Source of the DNA: Deltaproteobacteria bacterium
GTDB taxonomy: Bacteria; Desulfobacterota; Desulfobulbia; Desulfobulbales; Desulfobulbaceae
NCBI GenBank assembly: GCA_024277485.1
Contig: JAJRVA010000087.1
Location: forward strand, 1-12,061
DNA: 12,061 nucleotides
Reading direction: 5' to 3'
The translations under genes were made by a program, and so were the position numbers. The notes below the pieces were generated by a model. It was not told where the DNA came from and searched no databases. It worked only from the letters and a program-made list of their open reading frames with translations. Below, piece after piece: positions 5,184 to 12,061 of the stretch (positions are counted from its first letter, which is position 1; every line of letters starts with the position of its first letter).

Positions 5184-8100
5184 TTAATATTCACGCCAGT
5201 AATAGAAACCGGTTTTTTCCTTTTTCTCCCATAGGATCTTGGTGTCCCCGGATGAACTGCTGAAAATCTTCATTTCGCGGTCCTGTTTCTCATTAGGATC
5301 ACCTACGATAACGGGAGTGTGCAGCATTCCGTCTTTCATGATGCCTGTCGGGGGGACAAGAACTGCATTGCCATCAGTATCTGTTATCCCGACGTCAATA
5401 AGATCAAGGTCGTTAATGTAGCCATTCCCGTCAATATCAAAGACAGGTTTTGTCATCCTGCTGCCGTCACATGCATCCATCTCATGGATAATGGACTTTC
5501 CGCCACCGGTACAGGGCGAATCTTCAGGGATGAAAGAAATGACGATGGCTTTACCGTCGCGGATTATAACATCCTTGATGATTCTTTCACCTCCCAGTTT
5601 CGTTTCTCCTGCTTCGTCGATATCGCCGTCGTTGTCATTATCGATGTTGTCAGAAGCGGCGTCCACCTGGTAGGGAAGATCAAAGAACCAGCCGGCATTG
5701 CCTACTTCCTCTCCGATTTCGTCGCTTGTGCCGTCCCTGTCATTATCAATACCATCGGAACTGTAGGAGGCGGGTGATACAGGGATACATCTTTCCGGAG
5801 AAATAGAGTCGTCCGCCAGAGTTTCATCGATGGCGCCGTCGCCGTCATTGTCAATACCGTCGTCACATTGAGTGTACCAGTTGGGTTCATTGTCGCTGAG
5901 GGTCCTCAGCCAGTTGGTCTCAGTGCCTAATGTATATAAACCCCAATCAACTTCAGTCTGCTCGAGGAGCTTCACACCGGAAAAAATAGTGTTGCTGAAG
6001 GAGTTGGAGGCTCTGCTCCAGGTGCCGAGATAGTTGTTGGGGTCAGGATGGGTTTTACTGTCGAAATCCCATATGCCGAAGATGCTCTGTTGGCTTAAGT
6101 CAGTGCGGTCTGACTCGCCGATGAATTTGCCGGTCCCAAAGATGACCATAACCCCTTTTTTTTCGCAGTGAAACGTTATATCCGGAGCTGTAGTAATTGG
6201 CTGGCCGGATGCGCTGAATAACGGTTGTGGCGCATCATGGTTTCCAGTTGCATCCACATCACCATAATCAATCCGAGTATTGCCGGCAGGGTTGGAGTTG
6301 TCAGTACCAAAAGCAACCCCCCAGTCTTCAGGGTCGCGGGACGTAAGGTCAAATTTCCACATGTTACCTTTGAGGTCGCCTGCGTAGACGTAATCAACAC
6401 GTCTGTCATTGTCGACATCAATCAGGGCCGGTGTTGACAGGCCATTGTTCCCGCCCGCACCGGTATCGATCTTACGGACAATGTCGCCGGACCAGGCATC
6501 AAGAATGTACAGTACAGCGTTGCCATTGACGCTGTCATACCCGTTACCGAATATGACGACCCAGGGATTGTCACTCAGGGATAAGGTCTCGTTGTATGAT
6601 TTGTAGGAACGTGCGATAAAGGGATCACTGTAGCTGTATCCCATGTCATCATCTTCAAAATACAGGGCCATTTCGCCCTGTTCATCGACGATACCATCGC
6701 CGTCGTTATCAATGCCGTCGGAGTAGTTTTCATCGTCGCCGTCAGCAGCTTCATTGGCATCGGTATCGCTGAATCCGTCGCCATCATTATCCACACCGTC
6801 GTTGCGTTGGTCTCCGGCATAGATATACTCAAGTCCTGTTGTCGGAACAGGAGGATACTCCCACCTGACGATGGATGTTGAGCCGCTGGATAACGTGGTT
6901 TCAGTTACCGGAAGAGTGGAATCCTCGATATTGGAAATATCCAGGGCATAGATTCCACGGCCGCCTTTTTTAAGCGCTCCAACCAGCAGGGTAAGGGAAG
7001 CTTTCTCACTTGGTTCGTCAATGGTGCCGTCCCCGTCATTATCGATATTATCACTATAGTCTTCGTCTGCCTCATCTATCTGGCCGTCGGCATCATTGTC
7101 AATTCTGTCAGATGTCCGATCTCCGGCCAGGAACGTCATTGTCTGGGCAAAAGGAGTGGCGTCCACAAAATAGCGGTGATCAAAGGCTGGTTTTGCCAGA
7201 TCCTGCAGATAAGCAAAGGAATGAAGTGGAACATAGGCGAAACGTTCACGGCCGCTTTGCGCATCAAAGGCGTGCAGCATGCCATCGTTGCCGCCGGCAA
7301 AGATGGTCCCTCCCGCCATCTCTCCTGGTTCATCAATCACGCCGTTATCATTATTGTCAATGCCGTCGTTTTCTGCCTCAACAGCTTGGCCTACGAGCAG
7401 CGGGGCGGAATGGACTATGTCTCCGAGTTTTTTCGTCCGGCTTCTGAAGCCTGGCAACTCTTTTCCGCGGAGGTAATCGACCAGATTCGTATCAAAGTTC
7501 AGTGCTTCCTGTTGCGCCGGTGCCATGGACGAATAACGGAAAGGCACACCAGTGCCCGGAGTTCCGGTGTAGGTGATTATCTTCCTGTCAGCGCTCCAAT
7601 CCTGGTCCTGCAGTTTGTCCTGCGCACTCCAGAGAATATCGTCTGTTGTCTTGAGTATTTCTCCTGTCTCGGGATTGATGGGGTACGCTATTACATCGCC
7701 GACCCATGACCCTGAAGAATAGGTTGATTGATAGAGAACCAGGCCTGTACTGAGTTCGTCTCCATTTACCGAGACAGATGCTCCCGACGCGACTCTGGAA
7801 CTGATGTCCTTGAAGAGTTCATTCAATGAACTGACAAGGGTATCCGGATCGTTGGCCTGGAAAAAACGACCACGGCCATTGACAGACGCATGGAAAAGGT
7901 CATCAATTTTGGTGGGGCAGGCATAGCAGTTGTTGTTTGGATCATCCCAGGTCGGCAACGGAGTCATCGGATTCAGAAAGTAAGGATCCTGAAAATATCC
8001 CGGGTCATCAATAACACCGTTTTTGTCAAGGTCATCCAGGGGAATATTTCCTTCACGGCCAAAGGATACCGAGAACGTAACCATATGTTGTCTGCTGTTC

Positions 8101-10445
8101 TGGTCATAATTGTTCGAGGGTAGCTGGTCGGGCAGGCCGTCTGCCAGATCATCGTTGTAAAAGGACATGGCAACATCGGCCAGAGTTTCACTGTAGCCGT
8201 CCTGATAGGGACTTCCAGTGCCCCCGTCGGCGTTGCCGACACCTGGGCTGTTTCCGTTCCAGTATCCGTCGGTCATGGCAATGGCATACGCCTGCTGGCA
8301 GGACCCGCCGTCGGCCTCGCTGTAGTAGGGGGACGTTCCGAGGTTGCCGGAGTCGCCATCGTCCTGGTCATAGTATCTGCCGATACTGCGCAAACCCTGA
8401 CGAAGCGGGGTGCCGCCGGAGGAGTTGATGGAATATAAAGTATTCAGCAGGGAATTGGTGGAGTCTACGTAAACATTGCTCGAGCCTTCAAACCTTATTG
8501 CGTCCGCAGTGGTGGAGCTGCCCGTACTGCCGGCGTGGCGCTCAACCATGACCGAACCGGATACACCCTGGTTAAAAGTATAGGTGCCCAGGTCAACCCA
8601 GTAGCCGCAACAGCCGGCACCACTTGGATCCTCACAGTCGGCCTTTGTCGTTACCACGTTACTGGACGAGGCTCTCTGGTTGAGGTATTTGACTACTGTT
8701 CCCCCGGCATGATTGATGGTAAATTTAGCCTTCTGGTCCCGGTTGGAGTAGCAGTTCCACCAGCCGGAAACAGTGTAAGGTTCCGTAACCGGCAAACTTG
8801 GTGTCCACAGGGCCCATTTTCCTGAGGTGCCGGTATACAGGGAGCTGCTGTTATATTCAGGTGTCGAGCCGGACTCGTACCAGCTGTTGCTTCTGGTGAA
8901 CCCGTTGTCCCTGTTGTCAACTATAACTGAATTGGTGGCGTCAACCTTCACCGGCAGGACTGTCTGGCTGACCCCGGAATTGATGGTGTAGTACCCAACA
9001 TTCACCCACTCAAGATCGTCGACAGAGAATCCTACAGCTGCCTTGGCAGTCAGCTCACGTTTCCGGTAAAAGGAGAACCAGTTGGCAAAGTTCTGAAGAT
9101 CATCATAGTCGGTGACAAAGCTGACCGGCATGCCGAGTTCATCATAGACCCTGGGCTGGATTGAATCCGGAACATTATCATTGGCAGGGTCGGCCGGATC
9201 GTAGGGGACAGGCGTAACATAGGTGATAACTTCATGGTTGTTTGCCGCGCCGTCATCATAAATCAGATAATAGTCCCGTGTTACCTCGTCTGTGTCAACA
9301 GTGCCATCTCCATTCGTATCTGTCCATATAAAGTTGACAAGATATTTTTCGCCCGGGTCGGCAATGCCGTCGGCATTTATATCGTCAACTGCGTAATAAT
9401 GCGCGTTTCTGATATCAACGGAAGTGCTTGCCACGCTCGTGCCTGTCTTGACAAAGGCGATAGCATCGGCAACGGTGCTCGTGCTGGGGGTAGACAGGCC
9501 GTCGCGCACGATGCTTACCGTGGCCTGATGCCCTGCGGAAAGTGTGAAGCTGGCGCCGCCGAAAAGCGGCAGCCACTCACCACATACACCGGCCTCCGGT
9601 GTATTATTGGCAGATGAGCGCTGGTTTTTTCGCTCAGACGCATCCACTGTCCCGTCCCCGTCGCTGTCTATTTCTATCAGGGCGTTCATGTCGCGCTGGT
9701 CATAACAGTTCCAGTAGGCATAAATCTGGTAGTCGTCTGCAACGGGAATATCAGGGGTAAATATGGCACTGCCGTTCCCGGTGGTATAGAGAGATGAATT
9801 GTCCCATTCAGGTAATAGTGAGGATTCGTACCAGGAGCCGGTCGTGGTGAAATCAGGTGAGCCGTCCTGGTTGTCGACAATGACCCCGTTGTTGACCGGA
9901 AGGTTGCTGTAATAGATATCGTGGATGTCGAGGGTGGGTGTACTGTTGATCGGATTTGAGCGGGGATTGATAATATCGGCAAGATGCGGCGGCGGTGTTC
10001 CGCCGGCAGAAATTGTAACCCCGCTTGCGTCTTCCGTATCGGCCATTACCTCCCACCTCGGCCAGGGACGGTAGGTGGAATGAGGATTGTAGAAAATCGT
10101 ATTGTACCCGTACCATTGCGATTTCCATTCAATTTTTTTGGTGCCGCTCAGGGCATAAGAAGTATTTGAATAGGCATTGTCCGAAAGAGCATAGACGAAG
10201 TATTCAGAATGAAAAATACCGTCGTTTTCAGGTGTCATGAACTCCCAGTCCATACTGCCGGAGTTGTCCAGGAGAAACATGATGTTGGCCGGTGCGGCCT
10301 GGATTTTTGTTTCCATCGGATCGTTGCTGAGATCTGCAGCGACCGCTGCCCCAGTCAGGAGAATGAGGTAGAGGCATGAAATCACCGGTATTGAGGTTGC
10401 CATGGAAACCGTTCCTGAATTTACAGATTTCTGATGTTCTTTCAT
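5184..10445 (-). CDS. pilY1: PilY1-type pilus tip adhesin with inserted golvesin-like domains and acidic Ca-loop cassettes
   Basis: A giant (1753 aa) type IVa pilus tip adhesin and assembly factor, carried by the minor pilins and involved in attachment, surface sensing and control of retraction in the family. The start is ATG 10445, 6 bases after AGAGGT, a site that contains the pilX stop; an upstream in-frame ATG at 10484 lacks this. The signal peptide ends at AVA (36). The vWA-like region has MIDAS DNSGS (60-64), the family block FANWFSFYRKREL (453-465) and AMTDGYWNG (723-731). Two related domains interrupt it (185-334 and 504-654); they resemble golvesin/xanthan-lyase carbohydrate-binding modules. 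The C-terminal PilC/PilY1 propeller (about 898-1753) keeps the known calcium site D1343-x-D-x-D-x3-D1351 followed by GDLKGNMWKFDL, and ends YYWREY. Eight or more acidic DNDGDG loops are inserted in this half. Most family members I know are about 1000-1300 aa, so the inserts explain the excess. Confidence 0.95.
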   Translation of the reverse strand: MKEHQKSVNSGTVSMATSIPVISCLYLILLTGAAVAADLSNDPMETKIQAAPANIMFLLDNSGSMDWEFMTPENDGIFHSEYFVYALSDNAYSNTSYALSGTKKIEWKSQWYGYNTIFYNPHSTYRPWPRWEVMADTEDASGVTISAGGTPPPHLADIINPRSNPINSTPTLDIHDIYYSNLPVNNGVIVDNQDGSPDFTTTGSWYESSLLPEWDNSSLYTTGNGSAIFTPDIPVADDYQIYAYWNCYDQRDMNALIEIDSDGDGTVDASERKNQRSSANNTPEAGVCGEWLPLFGGASFTLSAGHQATVSIVRDGLSTPSTSTVADAIAFVKTGTSVASTSVDIRNAHYYAVDDINADGIADPGEKYLVNFIWTDTNGDGTVDTDEVTRDYYLIYDDGAANNHEVITYVTPVPYDPADPANDNVPDSIQPRVYDELGMPVSFVTDYDDLQNFANWFSFYRKRELTAKAAVGFSVDDLEWVNVGYYTINSGVSQTVLPVKVDATNSVIVDNRDNGFTRSNSWYESGSTPEYNSSSLYTGTSGKWALWTPSLPVTEPYTVSGWWNCYSNRDQKAKFTINHAGGTVVKYLNQRASSSNVVTTKADCEDPSGAGCCGYWVDLGTYTFNQGVSGSVMVERHAGSTGSSTTADAIRFEGSSNVYVDSTNSLLNTLYSINSSGGTPLRQGLRSIGRYYDQDDGDSGNLGTSPYYSEADGGSCQQAYAIAMTDGYWNGNSPGVGNADGGTGSPYQDGYSETLADVAMSFYNDDLADGLPDQLPSNNYDQNSRQHMVTFSVSFGREGNIPLDDLDKNGVIDDPGYFQDPYFLNPMTPLPTWDDPNNNCYACPTKIDDLFHASVNGRGRFFQANDPDTLVSSLNELFKDISSRVASGASVSVNGDELSTGLVLYQSTYSSGSWVGDVIAYPINPETGEILKTTDDILWSAQDKLQDQDWSADRKIITYTGTPGTGVPFRYSSMAPAQQEALNFDTNLVDYLRGKELPGFRSRTKKLGDIVHSAPLLVGQAVEAENDGIDNNDNGVIDEPGEMAGGTIFAGGNDGMLHAFDAQSGRERFAYVPLHSFAYLQDLAKPAFDHRYFVDATPFAQTMTFLAGDRTSDRIDNDADGQIDEADEDYSDNIDNDGDGTIDEPSEKASLTLLVGALKKGGRGIYALDISNIEDSTLPVTETTLSSGSTSIVRWEYPPVPTTGLEYIYAGDQRNDGVDNDGDGFSDTDANEAADGDDENYSDGIDNDGDGIVDEQGEMALYFEDDDMGYSYSDPFIARSYKSYNETLSLSDNPWVVIFGNGYDSVNGNAVLYILDAWSGDIVRKIDTGAGGNNGLSTPALIDVDNDRRVDYVYAGDLKGNMWKFDLTSRDPEDWGVAFGTDNSNPAGNTRIDYGDVDATGNHDAPQPLFSASGQPITTAPDITFHCEKKGVMVIFGTGKFIGESDRTDLSQQSIFGIWDFDSKTHPDPNNYLGTWSRASNSFSNTIFSGVKLLEQTEVDWGLYTLGTETNWLRTLSDNEPNWYTQCDDGIDNDGDGAIDETLADDSISPERCIPVSPASYSSDGIDNDRDGTSDEIGEEVGNAGWFFDLPYQVDAASDNIDNDNDGDIDEAGETKLGGERIIKDVIIRDGKAIVISFIPEDSPCTGGGKSIIHEMDACDGSRMTKPVFDIDGNGYINDLDLIDVGITDTDGNAVLVPPTGIMKDGMLHTPVIVGDPNEKQDREMKIFSSSSGDTKILWEKKEKTGFYYWREY
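5604..5867 (-). repeat. Acidic Ca-loop cassette D (three loops) in pilY1
   Basis: Encodes three loops: DDGIDNDGDGAIDE, SDGIDNDRDGTSDEIGEE and SDNIDNDNDGDIDEAGE. They are separated by about 30 residues of non-repetitive sequence, including CIPVSPASYS and GWFFDLPYQVD. They lie just before the last propeller strands, so the repeats occupy loops and do not replace the core. Confidence 0.65.
6672..6815 (-). repeat. Acidic Ca-loop cassette C (two loops) in pilY1
   Basis: Encodes NDGVDNDGDGFSDTDANE and SDGIDNDGDGIVDEQGE, 27 residues apart, inserted between propeller sequence GLEYIYAGD and the strand MALYFEDDDMGYSYSDP. The second loop is close to the consensus SDGIDNDGDGxIDExxE. Confidence 0.65.
7005..7124 (-). 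repeat. Acidic Ca-loop cassette B (two loops) in pilY1
   Basis: Encodes two loops 20 residues apart, DRIDNDADGQIDEADE and DNIDNDGDGTIDEPSE, between propeller strands ending ATPFAQTMTF and beginning LTLLVGALKKGGRG. The two copies also resemble each other at the DNA level. Confidence 0.65.
7320..7376 (-). repeat. Acidic Ca-loop cassette A in pilY1
   Basis: Encodes ENDGIDNNDNGVIDEPGE, an EF-hand/TSP3-like acidic loop placed just before the first propeller strand GGTIFAGGNDGMLHAFD. The flanking propeller sequence continues as in shorter PilY1 proteins, so the loop reads as an insertion. Confidence 0.65.
8484..8936 (-). repeat. Golvesin-like domain 2 coding segment in pilY1
   Basis: Residues 504-654 of PilY1, clearly related to domain 1: VIVDNRDNGF, SWYESG, NSSSLY, LWTPSLPV, GWWNCYSNRD, GYWVDLGTYTFNQG and a closing TADAIRF. 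The spacing is similar, and the first cysteine is in the same place (Cys565); partners are among Cys604, Cys612 and Cys613. VDLGTYTFNQG is very typical of the golvesin family. It lacks the acidic loop found in domain 1. Confidence 0.6.
9444..9893 (-). repeat. Golvesin-like domain 1 coding segment in pilY1
   Basis: Residues 185-334 of PilY1. Landmarks are VIVDNQDG, SWYESS, NSSLY, IFTPDIPV, YAYWNCYDQRD, GEWLPLFG and a closing VADAIAFV. This order matches the golvesin/Xly carbohydrate-binding-like fold: an initial VIVDN strand, aromatic-rich sheets, and a final ADA(I/V)xF. Cys247 and Cys288 could form a disulfide. A DSDGDGTVD acidic loop sits inside it. Family assignment is from memory of the pattern. 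Confidence 0.55.
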
Positions 10446-10455
10446 GATACTACCT

Positions 10456-10989
10456 CTAAAAACGTTTTTTAAAGCCAAGCTCAATCAGCTTCCAGCCATT
10501 ATTTTTTGTCGCATAGCCGAACAGGCGATACCCGTGCAGGCTGGTTGCGGTAATTTTCAGGGATGAGGCACTTGCGCCGGACAGGATACCACGGTCCACG
10601 GCGGCCAGTTTAACAGTCTGGGAGCCGTCATCAATGCCGGATACCCCGGTGCCGTCATAACTGTTGTCCTGCCAGGTGGTGGCTACATTGTCATAACCAA
10701 CGGGATCCGTGCCGTCGTTATTTTTGGCAATCAGCCAGGGAATACTGGTCCTGGTCGCAACGAGTTCATCCGGATCATCTTCATTGTTCAGCAGCCCTCC
10801 TGATTCAAGTGCTGCGGATTCAGCATCGTAGAAGGTCTCCTTGATGGTTTTGTCGTTGCCGGCTATCTGTAATTCAACCGAGCTGTTTCGTGTTCCCGCG
10901 ATGCCGATAAGCGACAGGATCACCAGTATCAACAGCGTCGTTACCAGGATGAATCCGGCATCATCATTTTTTCTTGCTTTTGATTTCAT
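10456..10989 (-). CDS. pilX: PilX-type minor pilin
   Basis: A 177-aa minor pilin. The short basic leader ends at AGF (cleavage between Gly12 and Phe13), followed by a hydrophobic helix FILVTTLLILVILSLIGIAG. The family block ELQIAGNDKTIKETFYDAES follows, as in the PilX N-terminal family. Mature position 5 is Thr instead of Glu, as in other pilins that sit at the very tip (compare GspK of type II secretion); this fits a role in priming the filament and presenting PilY1. An acidic stretch NNEDDPDE (68-75) is present, but there is no clear DNDGDG loop. The gene starts 14 bp after pilV, and its stop codon lies inside the pilY1 ribosome-binding site, so translation is probably coupled. The peptidase would be PilD, not in view. 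Confidence 0.9.
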   Translation of the reverse strand: MKSKARKNDDAGFILVTTLLILVILSLIGIAGTRNSSVELQIAGNDKTIKETFYDAESAALESGGLLNNEDDPDELVATRTSIPWLIAKNNDGTDPVGYDNVATTWQDNSYDGTGVSGIDDGSQTVKLAAVDRGILSGASASSLKITATSLHGYRLFGYATKNNGWKLIELGFKKRF

Positions 10990-11003
10990 GGCACCTGCTT
11001 TTG

Positions 11004-11516
11004 TTACATTTTGCTGATTTTTACACAGTTGAGTGTAACGGAATTCTGGCCGCCCGGTTTTGCATAATTCACCGTAACAGTAATCTGTCTGGCATTGGGG
11101 ATGGGGGTGTCGTCCTGTACGGTCCAGCTTATCTGGTATCCGTCCGGATCCCCCTCGTCCGCTTCATCAACCGTGCCGTCATTGTCATCATCTGCCCCGT
11201 TGGCAGCAAATGAAGCCAGGGTATAGGGTGAGTTTGCCGAGTCAAAGATGTCTTCGTCAGCTTCATCAGTCTGTCCGTCTCCATCATCGTCAGTGCCGTT
11301 GGAACCGGCATCATAGGGCAGGGAGAAAATACGCTCGACCATGTCCCCCCCCCATGTTGTTGCTGCGGTAAGCCTCTGGGCCGTACTGTTACCGCGGATA
11401 GCGGCGGTCTGCATGACGTTGGCAGCAAGAACACCGATTGTCAGTACGGCAACCGCTATAATAACTTCAATGAGGGTGAATCCCTCGCTGCTGGTATGCG
11501 TTACAGGCTGCTTCAT
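11004..11516 (-). CDS. pilV: PilV-type minor pilin with two acidic loops
   Basis: A 170-aa type IVa minor pilin. The type III leader MKQPVTHTSSEG is cut before Phe13, giving mature FTLIEVIIAVAVLTIGVLAA with the conserved Glu5 (Glu17 of the precursor), which is needed for filament docking. The globular part holds two similar acidic loops, NGTDDDGDGQTDEADE (73-88) and NGADDDNDGTVDEADE (107-122), resembling those in PilY1. The C-terminal beta strands QISWTVQDD and ARQITVTVNYAKPG are typical of PilV. Only one base separates the pilW stop from this ATG, with GGTGAT as Shine-Dalgarno inside the pilW end, so translation is coupled. A run of nine G lies in codons 55-58. Confidence 0.92.
   Translation of the reverse strand: MKQPVTHTSSEGFTLIEVIIAVAVLTIGVLAANVMQTAAIRGNSTAQRLTAATTWGGDMVERIFSLPYDAGSNGTDDDGDGQTDEADEDIFDSANSPYTLASFAANGADDDNDGTVDEADEGDPDGYQISWTVQDDTPIPNARQITVTVNYAKPGGQNSVTLNCVKISKM
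11151..11198 (-). repeat. Acidic loop repeat 2 in pilV
   Basis: Encodes NGADDDNDGTVDEADE. The pattern NG-x-DDD-x-DG-xx-DEADE is shared with 11253-11300, and the DNA is also similar. It is a likely calcium-binding loop by analogy with EF-hand/TSP3 loops. Confidence 0.6.
11253..11300 (-). repeat. Acidic loop repeat 1 in pilV
   Basis: Encodes NGTDDDGDGQTDEADE, the partner of 11151-11198, 34 residues upstream in the protein and related to the DNDGDG loops of PilY1. Confidence 0.6.
11345..11353 (-). repeat. Nine-G homopolymer in pilV
   Basis: The pilV coding strand reads TGG GGG GGG GAC across Trp55-Gly-Gly-Asp58, a run of nine G. Tracts of this kind are prone to replication slippage; any single-base change would shift the frame shortly after the pilin helix. 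Confidence 0.6.
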
Positions 11517-11517
11517 T

Positions 11518-12061
11518 TTACATCACCATGTTCCTGCAGGCTACTTTGCTTACCAGCAGCCGGCGGCGGAAGTTGTCGTTGACAGGAATATTTGTGCCGT
11601 CACCCAGAATATAGGTCTGGGTATTGGTATAATGGGGATCGGCTTGTCCGGCACGGGCAAGGATGGAGATAGTTACCGAAATGATATTGTCCAGCTGTGC
11701 GGTGGTGGGGGCAAGTGTCGTGGTACCGTTATCAAGGGTGTAGAAAAACTGGATGCGTTCGATATTTTCAGCTATGGGCTGGTACCCCCCTCCGGTATCC
11801 ATTCCAAGAGAATCAACACCCCCCGCATCAGGTATGCCGTCGTCATCAGCGTCAACTGCTGCAGTAAACCCGAACGCGACACTTTCACCGTTATCCCCGA
11901 CATCACCATCGCTGTCCCCGGTCACGGAATCGCCCGTTATGTCCATGGTAAATGCTATACGTCCGGCAGCCGCTGTTGTGATGCCGGCATTACCGCTGTT
12001 GGTGGGGTCAAATCCGGCCATCTTGAGTTCCTTGGTCAGAAAATAAAAGGCAGCCCTGATA
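11518..12061 (-). CDS. pilW: PilW-type minor pilin, 5' end outside the window
   Basis: The frame stays open to the window edge, so the leader and hydrophobic helix are missing; the visible 181 codons are the globular part. Upstream of the first internal ATG (12021) the frame reads AAFYFLTKELKMAGFDP, the characteristic PilW segment after the helix, so that ATG is not the start. Other PilW landmarks are RIAFTMDITGD, YQPIAENIERIQFFYTL, ISVTISILARAG and the C-terminal RRRLLVSKVACRN. Two acidic stretches, DSDGDVGDNGE and DADDDGIPD, sit in the variable loop and echo the loops of PilV and PilY1. PilW is a minor pilin of the priming and tip complex. The stop codon is one base from the pilV start. Confidence 0.9.
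   Translation of the reverse strand, partial: IRAAFYFLTKELKMAGFDPTNSGNAGITTAAAGRIAFTMDITGDSVTGDSDGDVGDNGESVAFGFTAAVDADDDGIPDAGGVDSLGMDTGGGYQPIAENIERIQFFYTLDNGTTTLAPTTAQLDNIISVTISILARAGQADPHYTNTQTYILGDGTNIPVNDNFRRRLLVSKVACRNMVM

Noticed and set aside
5604..7376. CRISPR-like or tandem non-coding repeat array
   Set aside because: The recurring plus-strand phrases are the antisense of in-frame acidic loops in pilY1, with diverged sequence and irregular spacing; there are no CRISPR spacers.
7176..7709. Plus-strand 177-aa open frame antisense to pilY1
   Set aside because: It lies wholly within the pilY1 propeller region, where the minus strand has clear PilY1 motifs.
10446..10484. Upstream pilY1 start at 10484
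   Set aside because: It would overlap pilX by 29 bp and lacks a ribosome-binding site. The ATG at 10445 has a well-spaced AGAGGT and places the signal peptide correctly.

Overview
The window looks like chromosomal DNA from a sulfate-reducing (or sulfur-disproportionating) member of the Desulfobacterota, possibly of the Desulfobulbales. This rests on a Sat-type ATP sulfurylase of the sulfate-reducer kind and a type IVa pilus minor-pilin operon whose proteins are rich in acidic Asp-Gly loops. Every convincing gene lies on the minus strand, so the biological reading order runs from high to low coordinates.

Reading order: (1) 12061-4715, a pilus tip operon: pilW (5' end outside the window), pilV, pilX, a very large pilY1 (about 1753 aa) and a small exported protein in the position of PilY2. 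Spacing is 1 to 28 bp throughout, with one stop codon inside the next gene's Shine-Dalgarno sequence, so this reads as a single translationally coupled operon. (2) 4714-4327, a 388-bp non-coding stretch with two strong inverted repeats, probably small non-autonomous mobile or REP-like elements, and a candidate copA promoter. (3) 4326-1834, copA, a two-HMA Cu(I)-exporting P1B-1 ATPase. (4) 1833-1089, a type II toxin-antitoxin pair (AbrB-fold antitoxin, then PIN-domain toxin) behind a near-consensus sigma-70 promoter. (5) 1088-864, a leader and promoter region for sat. (6) 863-1, the first two thirds of sat (sulfate activation).

The pilus region is the most unusual part. PilW, PilV and PilX are minor pilins expected to form a priming and tip complex that displays PilY1. 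This PilY1 keeps the family landmarks: signal peptide, vWA MIDAS motifs, C-terminal propeller with the D-x-D-x-D-x3-D calcium site, and a WREY terminus. Its vWA region is interrupted by two tandem-related domains that resemble golvesin/xanthan-lyase-type carbohydrate-binding modules. Its C-terminal half carries at least eight acidic loops of the form DGIDNDGDGxIDE. Related loops recur twice in PilV and, in looser form, in PilW. The set suggests a calcium-stabilised, possibly glycan-binding pilus tip. That function is inference; the motifs are visible in the sequence.

No tRNA, rRNA, CRISPR array or intact transposase was seen.
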